From: Flavobacterium seoulense
Lineage (GTDB): Bacteria > Bacteroidota > Bacteroidia > Flavobacteriales > Flavobacteriaceae
Length of the DNA stretch: 64,000 nt
Direction of reading: 5' to 3'
NCBI RefSeq assembly: GCF_000695795.1
Contig: NZ_JNCA01000018.1
Coordinates: 1 to 64,000, forward strand
Notes under the pieces: generated by a model
The model's database searches: none
Told to the model about the DNA's origin: nothing
What the model saw: only the letters and a program-made list of their open reading frames with translations
Shown here: piece by piece, positions 52,195 through 59,959 of the stretch
How the letters are laid out: the number at the start of each line of letters is the position of its first letter
Numbering within the stretch: position 1 is the first letter of the stretch
Position numbers and translations under genes: made by a program

Positions 52195-53403
52195 ATGAAT
52201 TCAAATTTTGACATTATAATTGTAGGCGGCGGTGCAGCAGGATTTTTTACAGCCATCAATATCGTAGAAAAAAATCCGAAATTAAAAGTAGTAATTCTGG
52301 AACGAGGAAAAGAAGTATTGTCAAAAGTACGCATTTCCGGAGGTGGAAGATGCAACGTAACCCACGCTTGTTTTGAACCTAATGAATTGGTTAAATTTTA
52401 TCCTCGTGGTGAAAAAGAATTACGCGGACCTTTTCATCAGTTTTGCTCAGGAGACACAATAGAATGGTTTGAAAAGCATGGAGTCGAACTCAAAATTGAA
52501 GATGATGGCCGTATGTTTCCTGTGTCTAATTCATCCCAAACCATTATCGATTGTTTCTTAAAAGCTACACAAAAACTTGGAATTACAGTTTTAACGGGGC
52601 AAAGCGTGCAATCTATTTTCAAAAAAGAGAATCATTGGAAAGTTGAAACTCAAAGTGAAAATTACCTCGCCGAAAAATTAATAATGGCAACAGGAAGCAA
52701 TCCTAAAATTTGGGAAATGCTGCAAACCTATGGTCACGCTATTGTAAATCCCGTTCCATCATTATTTACATTCAATATCAAAGATTTTCGAATAAAAGAA
52801 CTGCCGGGAGTTGCGACACAGGTTTCTGTAAAAGTAAAAGATACCAAATTAACATCGAGCGGACCTTTATTAATCACACATTGGGGAATGAGCGGTCCTG
52901 CTATTTTGAAATTATCGGCTTGGGGCGCACGAGTTTTATTCGAAAAAAACTATCAATTTACCATTTTTGTCAATTGGTTAAATGACATCGATACTGAAGA
53001 TGCTGAGCAACTTTTAAAAAGTTTAAAACAAGAACACGCTAAAAAAACAGTTTCGAAAAAATCTCCGTTTGAAGTCAATAACCGACTTTGGGAAAGTTTA
53101 GTTCTGGCTTCAAACATTGCTCCTGAAACCAAATGGGCTGATTTATCTAAAATTCAAATTCAAAATTTAGCTACGCAATTGACTAATGCCACTTTTCAGG
53201 TTAATGGAAAAAGTACGTTTAAAGAAGAATTTGTTACCGCTGGCGGAATCGATTTAAAGGAAATCAACTTTAAAACTATGGAAAGTAAACTCCATACAAA
53301 TCTTTATTTTGCTGGAGAAATAGTCAATATTGATGCCATTACAGGTGGATTCAATTTCCAAAATGCTTGGACAAGCGGATTTATTTTAGCAAATGCGATT
53401 TAG
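52195..53403 (+). CDS. BaiN/HI0933-family FAD-dependent oxidoreductase
   Basis: Cytoplasmic flavoprotein of the HI0933/BaiN/RdsA group, 402 residues. The Rossmann dinucleotide motif VGGGAAGFF is at about 10-18, the family-specific SGGGRCNVTH near residue 47, and the C-terminal FAD motif TGGFNFQNAWTSGF is followed by the last helix. Substrates of this family are mostly unknown; the name BaiN comes from a bile acid operon and should not be taken as function here. It lies 75 bases after the GxxExxY gene. Confidence 0.9.
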   Translation: MNSNFDIIIVGGGAAGFFTAINIVEKNPKLKVVILERGKEVLSKVRISGGGRCNVTHACFEPNELVKFYPRGEKELRGPFHQFCSGDTIEWFEKHGVELKIEDDGRMFPVSNSSQTIIDCFLKATQKLGITVLTGQSVQSIFKKENHWKVETQSENYLAEKLIMATGSNPKIWEMLQTYGHAIVNPVPSLFTFNIKDFRIKELPGVATQVSVKVKDTKLTSSGPLLITHWGMSGPAILKLSAWGARVLFEKNYQFTIFVNWLNDIDTEDAEQLLKSLKQEHAKKTVSKKSPFEVNNRLWESLVLASNIAPETKWADLSKIQIQNLATQLTNATFQVNGKSTFKEEFVTAGGIDLKEINFKTMESKLHTNLYFAGEIVNIDAITGGFNFQNAWTSGFILANAI

Positions 53404-53487
53404 CAATAATTAACAAAAAATTACCCTAGAATATAAGAGTATTTCAGGATAAATAGAGTAGCTTTAGCTATAAATACTGAAACTGCT

Positions 53488-54231
53488 ATGAAATTAAAAC
53501 TACTAATATTATCATTATTTTTCACTCTACAGTTTTCTTATGCTCAAACACATAAGCTGTTAAGAGGAAAAGTGATGTCTGATAATTTCTTACTTGAAAA
53601 TGTTGATGTAATCAATAAAAACACTCAAATTGGTACAAGAACTAACGAAAAAGGAGAATTTATTCTATCGGCAAGTGTAAATGATAGTATCCTTTTTTAT
53701 GTAAAAGATTATACTCTAAAAGGAATAAAACTGAGTTTAGAAGATATTAACAATAATAATATCATTATTCGAATTGACAAAACTCCCGTAGAACTTGACG
53801 AAGTGGTAATTCATAGAGTTGATATCGATTGGAATTTTGATAAAAAATTAGAACAACAAAAAAGAGAAGAAGCTGAAGTACTTAGAAAATCAAAGGCTTT
53901 AAAAGTTCAGGGAGTCAATGATGGTACGATAGAGAACGGAATGGATTTTGCAAAAATTGGAAAAATGCTTTTTGGTGGATTATTTAAAGACAAAAAAGAG
54001 AAAATTAAAAATCCTAATGACTTTAAAGAAGTGGCAACTACTAGTTTTGACCAAAAATTCTATATTGAAACCTTGAAACTAAAAAAGGAAGAAATAGAAC
54101 CTTTTTTAACGTTTTGTAATTTTGATCCTGAATCAAAAAATACAATTTCCGAAAATTCGAATGATCTTGTATTAATGGATTTTTTATATAAAAAAAGTAT
54201 AGAATTCAAAAAGATAAACGCTACAGAATAA
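53488..54231 (+). CDS. Exported protein with CarboxypepD_reg-like domain
   Basis: A 247-residue secreted or periplasmic protein. The signal peptide (1-19) ends in SYAQ. The first domain (about 24-100) is a CarboxypepD_reg-like beta-sandwich, as found at the start of TonB-dependent transporters (LLRGKVMSDNFLLENVDV and TNEKGEFILSA). The C-terminal part is charged and probably helical, with a possible coiled-coil near 120-140. It is not attached to a plug or barrel. The role is unknown; such stand-alone proteins are frequent in Flavobacteriia. Confidence 0.8.
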   Translation: MKLKLLILSLFFTLQFSYAQTHKLLRGKVMSDNFLLENVDVINKNTQIGTRTNEKGEFILSASVNDSILFYVKDYTLKGIKLSLEDINNNNIIIRIDKTPVELDEVVIHRVDIDWNFDKKLEQQKREEAEVLRKSKALKVQGVNDGTIENGMDFAKIGKMLFGGLFKDKKEKIKNPNDFKEVATTSFDQKFYIETLKLKKEEIEPFLTFCNFDPESKNTISENSNDLVLMDFLYKKSIEFKKINATE

Positions 54232-54273
54232 TGCTGAAATTCTGAAATCATTTTAAACCTAATTTTGAAAACA

Positions 54274-54627
54274 ATGGATGAAGTAAACGAATACATCAAA
54301 GCATTGCCTATTGAAGTTCAGAAAATAGCAAACAAAATAAGAACAATCATCAAAAATGAAGCTCCGGATGTTGTTGAAAGTATTTCTTACGGAATGCCTG
54401 CTTACAAAACCTTTGGAAAACCCTTAGTTTATTTTGCTGCTTATAAAAATCACATTGGTTTATACGCAACTCCCTCAGGTCATGAAAAATTTGCTACAAT
54501 ATTAGCAAACTACAAGGAAGGAAAAGGTTCAGTACAATTTCCGCTTGATGTTGCTATTCCTTATGAGTTAATTCAAGAAATAGTTGCATTTAGAGTAAAA
54601 GAAAATATTGAAAAATTCAAGAAATGA
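54274..54627 (+). CDS. DUF1801 (YdhG/iron chaperone-like) protein
   Basis: A small cytoplasmic protein of 117 residues from the ATG at 54274; an upstream TTG would add three residues. The DUF1801 motif is clear: EAPDVVESISYGMPAYKTFG with a following LVYFAAYKNHIGLYATP strand. Members share a fold with the Bacillus YdhG and frataxin-like proteins, but function is mostly inferred. The stop is adjacent to the tspO stop on the other strand. Confidence 0.85.
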   Translation: MDEVNEYIKALPIEVQKIANKIRTIIKNEAPDVVESISYGMPAYKTFGKPLVYFAAYKNHIGLYATPSGHEKFATILANYKEGKGSVQFPLDVAIPYELIQEIVAFRVKENIEKFKK

Positions 54628-55104
54628 TTACTGATTCAACCACCAAATACTTGCATTTAATACTGCGGCAAAACTTACCCAGGCCAGATAAGGAATAAAT
54701 AAATATCCTGCAATTTTATTGATTTTGGCAAACTGAATATAGGTTTCATAAATCATCAGCCATAAAACAATAATTTCTAATCCTGCCAACAATGGATTAT
54801 GTAAACCAAAAAACAAATAGGACCATAATGCATTTAATGCTAATTGGATTATAAAAAAGACCAATGCTTTTTTGACAATTTCTGTATTAAATTGAAGCCT
54901 ATCCCAAACTAAACCAGCCGCAATTCCCATCATAGCATACAATGTTGTCCAAACAGGTGCAAAAATCCAATTGGGCGGATTAAAACTTGGTTTTTCCAAT
55001 GTTGGATACCAATCGGTAATTGCTGAACGCGTCACAATTCCGGAGAAATAACCAACAGCCAAACACAAAACAACAGCAACAACTATTTTGATGATCTTAT
55101 TCAT
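54628..55104 (-). CDS. tspO: TspO/MBR-family tryptophan-rich sensory protein
   Basis: Five-helix membrane protein of the translocator/benzodiazepine-receptor family, which binds porphyrins and sterol-like ligands. The 158 residues begin MNKIIKIVV at 55104; a longer start would add 16 atypical residues. Family signatures are present: WYPTLEKPSFNPPNW after the first helix, FAPVWTTLY, and the C-terminal pattern of Trp and Asn residues. It converges with the DUF1801 gene and diverges from mvaD. Confidence 0.92.
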   Translation of the reverse strand: MNKIIKIVVAVVLCLAVGYFSGIVTRSAITDWYPTLEKPSFNPPNWIFAPVWTTLYAMMGIAAGLVWDRLQFNTEIVKKALVFFIIQLALNALWSYLFFGLHNPLLAGLEIIVLWLMIYETYIQFAKINKIAGYLFIPYLAWVSFAAVLNASIWWLNQ

Positions 55105-55183
55105 TTTTTCTTTTTTCCAAAAATAATCAAAAACTTTATACTGATTGAACAAATAAAGAAATGTATGAATAAATCAAAAAAAG

Positions 55184-55191
55184 TATCTTTG
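55184..55191 (+). promoter_or_regulatory. Bacteroidetes -7 element for mvaD
   Basis: TATCTTTG, full match to TAnnTTTG, 18 bases before the ATG at 55210. The 12-mer GTATCTTTGCGC is identical to that before HMG-CoA reductase. Because the box lies inside the longer open frame starting at 55165, the upstream ATG is unlikely to be translated. Confidence 0.7.
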
Positions 55192-55209
55192 CGCAAATTT
55201 TATCATTTC

Positions 55210-56292
55210 ATGTTTACAGCAAACGATTTTATTCCGTCACCATATTCAGAATCTATAGAAAAAGGACATTTCGCGTGGAGTGCTCCCAGCAACATCGCCT
55301 TAGTGAAATATTGGGGAAAAAAAGACAATCAGATTCCGGCAAATCCTTCGGTGAGTTTTACTTTAAATAACTGTAAAACGATTACCAAATTAGCTTTCGA
55401 AAAAAAGACTAACTTAGACAATTTTTCATTCGATTTGTTTTTTGAAGGTAAACCAAAAGAAGATTTCAAGCCAAAAATCCAAAAATTCTTTGAGCGAATC
55501 GAAATCTATTTGCCTTTCCTGAAAGATTATCATTTTACGATAGATACTCAAAATACTTTTCCGCATAGTTCCGGAATCGCTTCTTCGGCTTCTGGAATGG
55601 CTGCTTTAGCAATGAATTTAATGAGTCTGGAAAAATCCTTAAATCCAGTAATGACTGAAGATTATTTTTATCAAAAAGCATCACTTTTAGCCCGATTAGG
55701 TTCTGGAAGTGCCTGCCGAAGTGTAAAAGGTCAGCTTGTAGTTTGGGGAAATCAAGCAAATATTGAGGGAAGTTCAGATTTATTTGGAGTAGAATTTCCA
55801 TACACAGTTCATGAAAATTTCAAAAATTACCAAGACACCATTTTATTAGTTGATAAAGGCGAAAAACAGGTTTCAAGTACTGTAGGGCATGATTTGATGT
55901 ACAATCATCCTTATGCAGAAAGACGTTTTACACAGGCGCACGAAAATTTAGATTCGTTAATTACTATTTTTGAAAACGGAGATTTAGAAGCTTTTATCCA
56001 GCTTGTAGAAAGCGAAGCATTGACTTTACACGCTATGATGATGACTTCGATGCCATATTACATTTTGATGAAACCAAACACTTTGGAAATTATTAATGCA
56101 ATTTGGAAATTCAGAAATCAAACTCAAATCCCTGTTTGTTTCACACTAGATGCTGGAGCAAATGTGCATGTTTTATACCCAAATAAAGACAAAGAAAATG
56201 TACTTCAATTTATTAAAGACGAATTAGTTGGCTATTGTCAAAATGAGCAGTACATTTGTGACGAAATTGGAAATGGTGCAATGCTATTGTAA
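55210..56292 (+). CDS. mvaD: Diphosphomevalonate decarboxylase
   Basis: GHMP-fold enzyme converting mevalonate 5-diphosphate to isopentenyl diphosphate with ATP. From the ATG at 55210 the protein has 360 residues. It shows PSNIALVKYWGKKD, the substrate-binding N-terminal motif, the ATP loop SSGIASSASGMAALA and CRSVKGQLVVWG. I reject the ATG at 55165 because a promoter box overlaps that extension. Downstream are a toxin-antitoxin pair and mevalonate kinase in the same direction. Confidence 0.94.
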   Translation: MFTANDFIPSPYSESIEKGHFAWSAPSNIALVKYWGKKDNQIPANPSVSFTLNNCKTITKLAFEKKTNLDNFSFDLFFEGKPKEDFKPKIQKFFERIEIYLPFLKDYHFTIDTQNTFPHSSGIASSASGMAALAMNLMSLEKSLNPVMTEDYFYQKASLLARLGSGSACRSVKGQLVVWGNQANIEGSSDLFGVEFPYTVHENFKNYQDTILLVDKGEKQVSSTVGHDLMYNHPYAERRFTQAHENLDSLITIFENGDLEAFIQLVESEALTLHAMMMTSMPYYILMKPNTLEIINAIWKFRNQTQIPVCFTLDAGANVHVLYPNKDKENVLQFIKDELVGYCQNEQYICDEIGNGAMLL

Positions 56293-56326
56293 TTTTTGTA
56301 TCTTTATAATATTAATATTTTAAGTT

Positions 56327-56545
56327 ATGAATATTCAATTAGAGAAATTAGAATTGATAAAATTATTGGCTGAAACCAATGATGAATCTATTATTACATC
56401 CATTAAAAATATCTTTAATTCAGAGAAAAAAGATTGGTGGGATGAATTATCGGAAGAGCAAAAATTTGAAATTGAAGAAGGAGAAAGGCAAATAAAACGA
56501 GGAGAATTTATCCTTTTCGAAGATTTCATGAAAAAATACAGATGA
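56327..56545 (+). CDS. Antitoxin of a type II toxin-antitoxin pair
   Basis: A 72-residue acidic protein resembling the addiction-module component family that pairs with ParE/RelE toxins. The DELSEEQKFEIEEGERQIKRGE segment (about 38-60) matches the typical C-terminal half. The first 30 residues should give dimerisation. It begins 34 bases after mvaD and its stop overlaps the toxin start by 4 bases, the usual order of antitoxin then toxin. Confidence 0.83.
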   Translation: MNIQLEKLELIKLLAETNDESIITSIKNIFNSEKKDWWDELSEEQKFEIEEGERQIKRGEFILFEDFMKKYR

Positions 56546-56847
56546 TGAAAAGAGAGGTTGTCTTTTCAAAAAATGCTGAAAAAAGTTTAATTGAATTATT
56601 AGAATATTTAGAATTGAAATGGTCAGTAAAAGTTAGAGATAAATTCATTTCAAAACTATACAAATCGATTTACTTAATTCAAAATGAACCAGAAATTTTT
56701 CCTAAATCAACAACAAATACCAAAATTCTAAAATGTGTTGTTACCAAACAAACAACTTTGTTTTACACTTACACAGCTAAAAGAATAAACGTAGTTGCTC
56801 TTTTTGACACCAGACAAAACCCAAATAAGTTGAAAGATTTAAAATAA
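56542..56847 (+). CDS. RelE/ParE-family toxin
   Basis: A 101-residue basic protein of the ParE/RelE superfamily. It opens with the strand-helix pattern VVFSKNAEKSLIELLEYLE, continues with the helical hairpin and ends with the strand IKxxNVVALFDTRQNPNKL, typical of ParE-type toxins (gyrase) or RelE-type ribonucleases; sequence does not settle which. It starts inside the antitoxin stop (ATGA) and is followed 4 bases later by mevalonate kinase. Confidence 0.87.
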   Translation: MMKREVVFSKNAEKSLIELLEYLELKWSVKVRDKFISKLYKSIYLIQNEPEIFPKSTTNTKILKCVVTKQTTLFYTYTAKRINVVALFDTRQNPNKLKDLK

Positions 56848-56851
56848 AATT

Positions 56852-57790
56852 ATGAAAGGACCTTTATTTTACTCAAAAATATTACTCTTTGGAGAATATG
56901 GAATTATTCGTGATTCTAAAGGATTATCTATCCCTTATAATTTTTATAATGGTGCATTGAAAAAAGAAGAAAATCCTTCGGCAGAAGCGATTGCTTCTAA
57001 TGCAAGTTTGAAACGTTTTGCTGCTTATTTAGAAACTTTAGAAAACGAACAAACGAATTTAGTTTCTTTTGATTTAAAGTCTTTAAATAAAGATATTGAT
57101 ACCGGAATGTACTTTGATTCCAGTATTCCGCAAGGATATGGTGTAGGAAGCAGTGGTGCTTTAGTAGCGGCTATTTACGACAAATATGCTCAAAATAAAA
57201 TCACAGTTCTGGAGAATTTAACACGTGAAAAATTATTACAATTAAAAAATATATTTTCACAAATGGAGAGTTTTTTTCATGGAAAAAGCTCAGGTCTAGA
57301 TCCTTTAAACAGCTATTTAAGTATTCCAATTTTAATTAATTCGAAAGATAATATTGAAGCAACAGGAATTCCAACCCAAAGTTTTGACGGTAAAGGCGCT
57401 GTTTTCTTGATTGATTCCGGAATAATTGGTGAAACTGCTCCAATGATTAATATTTTCATGGAAAACTTAAAAGACAAAGGTTTCCGTACCATGTTGAAAA
57501 ATCAGTTTGTAAAATACACTGATGCCTGTGTCGAAAATTTCCTGGGTGGCGACATGAAATCATTGTTCATGAATACTAAAAAGTTATCACATGTCGTTTT
57601 AAATAACTTTAAGCCCATGATTCCTGAACAATTTCATGAAATTTGGCAAAAAGGAATTGAAACCAATGATTATTATTTAAAATTGTGTGGTTCTGGCGGC
57701 GGTGGTTATATTTTAGGTTTTACCGAAGATTTAGATCGTGCTAAGACAGCCTTAAAAGATTACAAATTAGAAGTAGTTTACCAATTTTAA
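56852..57790 (+). CDS. mvk: Mevalonate kinase
   Basis: GHMP-fold kinase that phosphorylates mevalonate with ATP. The 312 residues show KILLFGEYGII (motif 1), the ATP loop SSIPQGYGVGSSGALVAA (motif 2), GKSSGLDP with the likely catalytic Asp, and KLCGSGGGGYILGF (motif 3). The motif forms agree with mevalonate kinase rather than phosphomevalonate kinase. It sits 4 bases after the toxin stop, so its translation is probably coupled to the toxin-antitoxin pair. Confidence 0.92.
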   Translation: MKGPLFYSKILLFGEYGIIRDSKGLSIPYNFYNGALKKEENPSAEAIASNASLKRFAAYLETLENEQTNLVSFDLKSLNKDIDTGMYFDSSIPQGYGVGSSGALVAAIYDKYAQNKITVLENLTREKLLQLKNIFSQMESFFHGKSSGLDPLNSYLSIPILINSKDNIEATGIPTQSFDGKGAVFLIDSGIIGETAPMINIFMENLKDKGFRTMLKNQFVKYTDACVENFLGGDMKSLFMNTKKLSHVVLNNFKPMIPEQFHEIWQKGIETNDYYLKLCGSGGGGYILGFTEDLDRAKTALKDYKLEVVYQF

Positions 57791-57828
57791 AAACACTTAA
57801 ACAAGTATATAACTATAAGAATTGAAAA

Positions 57829-58785
57829 ATGCTAAACAGAAAAAACAAACTCTTAGTGATGAAAATTATCAGTTTGTTCTCTGTAGTTAGAGGTTATAAT
57901 ATTCCGGTAATAATTTTAGCACAGTACTTATCAGCTATATTTATTCTTGCTCCGGAGATTAGAGCCTTAGATATTATACTTGATTTCAATCTTTTTTTAA
58001 TTGTTTTTGCTTCCTCTGTAACTATTGCTTCAGGTTACATTATCAATAATTTTTATGATAGTCAAAAAGACCTGATTAATAGACCTAACAAATCCATGCT
58101 AGACAGATTAGTAAGTCGAAGCACTAAATTAAAGGTTTACTTTTCATTAAATTTTCTAGTAGTTTTGATTGCCTCTTTTATATCATGGAGAGCTTTTTTG
58201 TTTTTTTCAACGTATATTTTCCTGATTTGGTTTTATTCTCATAAGGTAAAAAAGTATCCATTTATAGGAAATCTTATGGCTGCTTTTCTTGCCGTACTTC
58301 CTTTCTTTGCTATTTTATTATACTATTACACCAGACTTCCTTTATACGAAATAGAAAATTACAAAAACCAGTTCATGGTAATTTCAGCTCATGCTACTTT
58401 TTTATTCCTGTTATTACTCATTAGAGAAATGATTAAGGATTTGGAAAACATTACAGGAGATTTGGCAAACAATTACAGAACCATTCCGATACTTTTTAGC
58501 GAAAATGCATCTAAAAAGTTCATCACAGCATTAACCTTAGCCACTATCGTTCCCGTATATATTTTAATCGAAATATACGATGTGGGTTACATGGACATTT
58601 ACTTTTATGTATGTTTGATAGTGCTGATTTTCTTTTTATTGTATTTATGGAAATCAAATAAAAAAGCCCAGTTTTTACTATTACACAATGTATTAAAGTT
58701 TCTTATTGTTGCTGGTGTATTCTGTATTGTACTCATCAATCCGAGTATACTGTGGCATGGAAAAAAAATATTACTTTCTATTTGA
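57829..58785 (+). CDS. UbiA-family prenyltransferase
   Basis: Polytopic inner-membrane prenyltransferase of 318 residues with about eight or nine helices. The two aspartate-rich motifs are visible: NNFYDSQKD with Asp77 and Asp81, and DLENITGD with Asp204 and Asp211. In flavobacteria this gene is often labelled geranylgeranylglycerol-phosphate geranylgeranyltransferase, but the acceptor cannot be set from sequence; a quinone-type substrate is possible. It follows mevalonate kinase by 38 bases, placing it with isoprenoid synthesis. Confidence 0.88.
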   Translation: MLNRKNKLLVMKIISLFSVVRGYNIPVIILAQYLSAIFILAPEIRALDIILDFNLFLIVFASSVTIASGYIINNFYDSQKDLINRPNKSMLDRLVSRSTKLKVYFSLNFLVVLIASFISWRAFLFFSTYIFLIWFYSHKVKKYPFIGNLMAAFLAVLPFFAILLYYYTRLPLYEIENYKNQFMVISAHATFLFLLLLIREMIKDLENITGDLANNYRTIPILFSENASKKFITALTLATIVPVYILIEIYDVGYMDIYFYVCLIVLIFFLLYLWKSNKKAQFLLLHNVLKFLIVAGVFCIVLINPSILWHGKKILLSI

Positions 58786-58873
58786 AACAAAATTATCTCC
58801 AATAGAATCTTATTATTAATGAGTTAGTTCTGTTTTATAATTCGTAATTACTCATTCGCAAACATATAAATAC

Positions 58874-58881
58874 TATCTTTG
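58874..58881 (+). promoter_or_regulatory. Bacteroidetes -7 element for the pseudouridine synthase
   Basis: TATCTTTG, full match to TAnnTTTG, 18 bases upstream of the ATG at 58900. It covers an in-frame TTG at 58879, so that codon is not a plausible start. Confidence 0.65.
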
Positions 58882-58899
58882 CAAAAATTATCAATTATT

Positions 58900-59808
58900 A
58901 TGAATAATAAGGAAGGCAATAACAAAAGAGGAGGTTCTAGACCTAATAGTTCCAGACCAAGTTCTAACAAGCCAAAACCTGCGATGCCTAAAAGAGCTCA
59001 AGGACCTAAAAAAGCAAAAATAAATACTAAAGCCGCTGAAGAAGCTGCTAAAAAAATAGAGAAAAAGCCAAATCAGGCTCCTAAAAGAGCAAAGGCAAAA
59101 GACGAAATTCGTTTGAATAAATACATCGCTAATTCAGGTGTTTGTTCTCGTCGTGATGCCGACATTTACATTCAATCTGGGAACGTAAAAGTAAATGGCG
59201 TTCCTGTTACTGAAATGGGTTATTTAGTAAAACCAGGAGATGAGGTGAATTTTGATGGAGTAAAATTGACGCCAGAGAAAAAAGTATATATTTTACTAAA
59301 CAAACCTAAAAACTTTACCACAGCTCTTGACGAAGGTCAGGAATTTAGAAACGTATTAGAATTAGTAAAAGGTTCTACTACTGCTAAAATTGCTGCTGTA
59401 GGAAGAATGGATAAAAATACTACCGGCCTTTTATTATTTACAAATGACACTGATTTAATTAGAAAGTTTTCATTGCCCAATCAAAAGTCATCTAAAATAT
59501 ATCAGGTCTCTTTAGACAAAAATTTAAAATTCGAAGATTTAGAGAAAATCAGTAAAGGAGTTGTTCTTGATGGACACCGCGTTTTTGTTGAAGAAGTAAG
59601 TTATATTGAAGGAGAAGCAAAAAGCGAAATTGGATTAAAACTAAAAACTTCCAATGTAAAAGTTGTACGTTCTATTTTTGAACATTTTGATTATGATGTT
59701 TTACGTATCGACCGAGTAGCTTTTGCAGGTTTAACTAAAAAGAATTTACCAAGAGGAAACTGGAGGTTACTTACTGAACAGGAAATTATTAACTTAAAGA
59801 ATATCTAA
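58900..59808 (+). CDS. rluB: RsuA/RluB-family rRNA pseudouridine synthase
   Basis: Converts a specific uridine of rRNA, probably 23S, to pseudouridine. The 302 residues have a basic, low-complexity Lys/Arg/Pro/Ala N-terminal extension (about 1-65), an S4 RNA-binding domain (RLNKYIANSGVCSRRDAD, about 70-115) and the catalytic domain with the Asp in VGRMDKNTTGLLLFTND. The extension is common in Bacteroidetes and may bind RNA. The start is set by the promoter box just upstream. Confidence 0.9.
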   Translation: MNNKEGNNKRGGSRPNSSRPSSNKPKPAMPKRAQGPKKAKINTKAAEEAAKKIEKKPNQAPKRAKAKDEIRLNKYIANSGVCSRRDADIYIQSGNVKVNGVPVTEMGYLVKPGDEVNFDGVKLTPEKKVYILLNKPKNFTTALDEGQEFRNVLELVKGSTTAKIAAVGRMDKNTTGLLLFTNDTDLIRKFSLPNQKSSKIYQVSLDKNLKFEDLEKISKGVVLDGHRVFVEEVSYIEGEAKSEIGLKLKTSNVKVVRSIFEHFDYDVLRIDRVAFAGLTKKNLPRGNWRLLTEQEIINLKNI

Positions 59809-59835
59809 TTTTTTTAAAAAAATACTGAAATAATA

Positions 59836-59876
59836 AAAGCCGCTTCAAAACTAGGATTTGAAGCGGCTTTATTTTT
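59836..59876 (+). terminator. Terminator after the pseudouridine synthase
   Basis: A perfect 14-bp stem AAAGCCGCTTCAAA (59836-59849) with TTTGAAGCGGCTTT (59857-59870) around a 7-base loop, followed by ATTTTT. It lies 27 bases after the stop. Confidence 0.93.
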
Positions 59877-59907
59877 GGTTGGTTAATTTGTTTTTTTTGA
59901 CTTTACA

Positions 59908-59935
59908 AACCGTCTCAATTTTTATTGAAACGGTT
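59908..59935. terminator. Probable terminator for the second SusD gene
   Basis: Stem AACCGTCTCAAT (59908-59919) with ATTGAAACGGTT (59924-59935), one mismatch on the plus strand or a G-T pair on the minus strand, loop TTTT. It lies 25 bases past the SusD stop on the minus strand, but lacks a good T tract in that direction. Confidence 0.55.
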
Positions 59936-59959
59936 CCTTTTTAAATATTATAATTAAAA

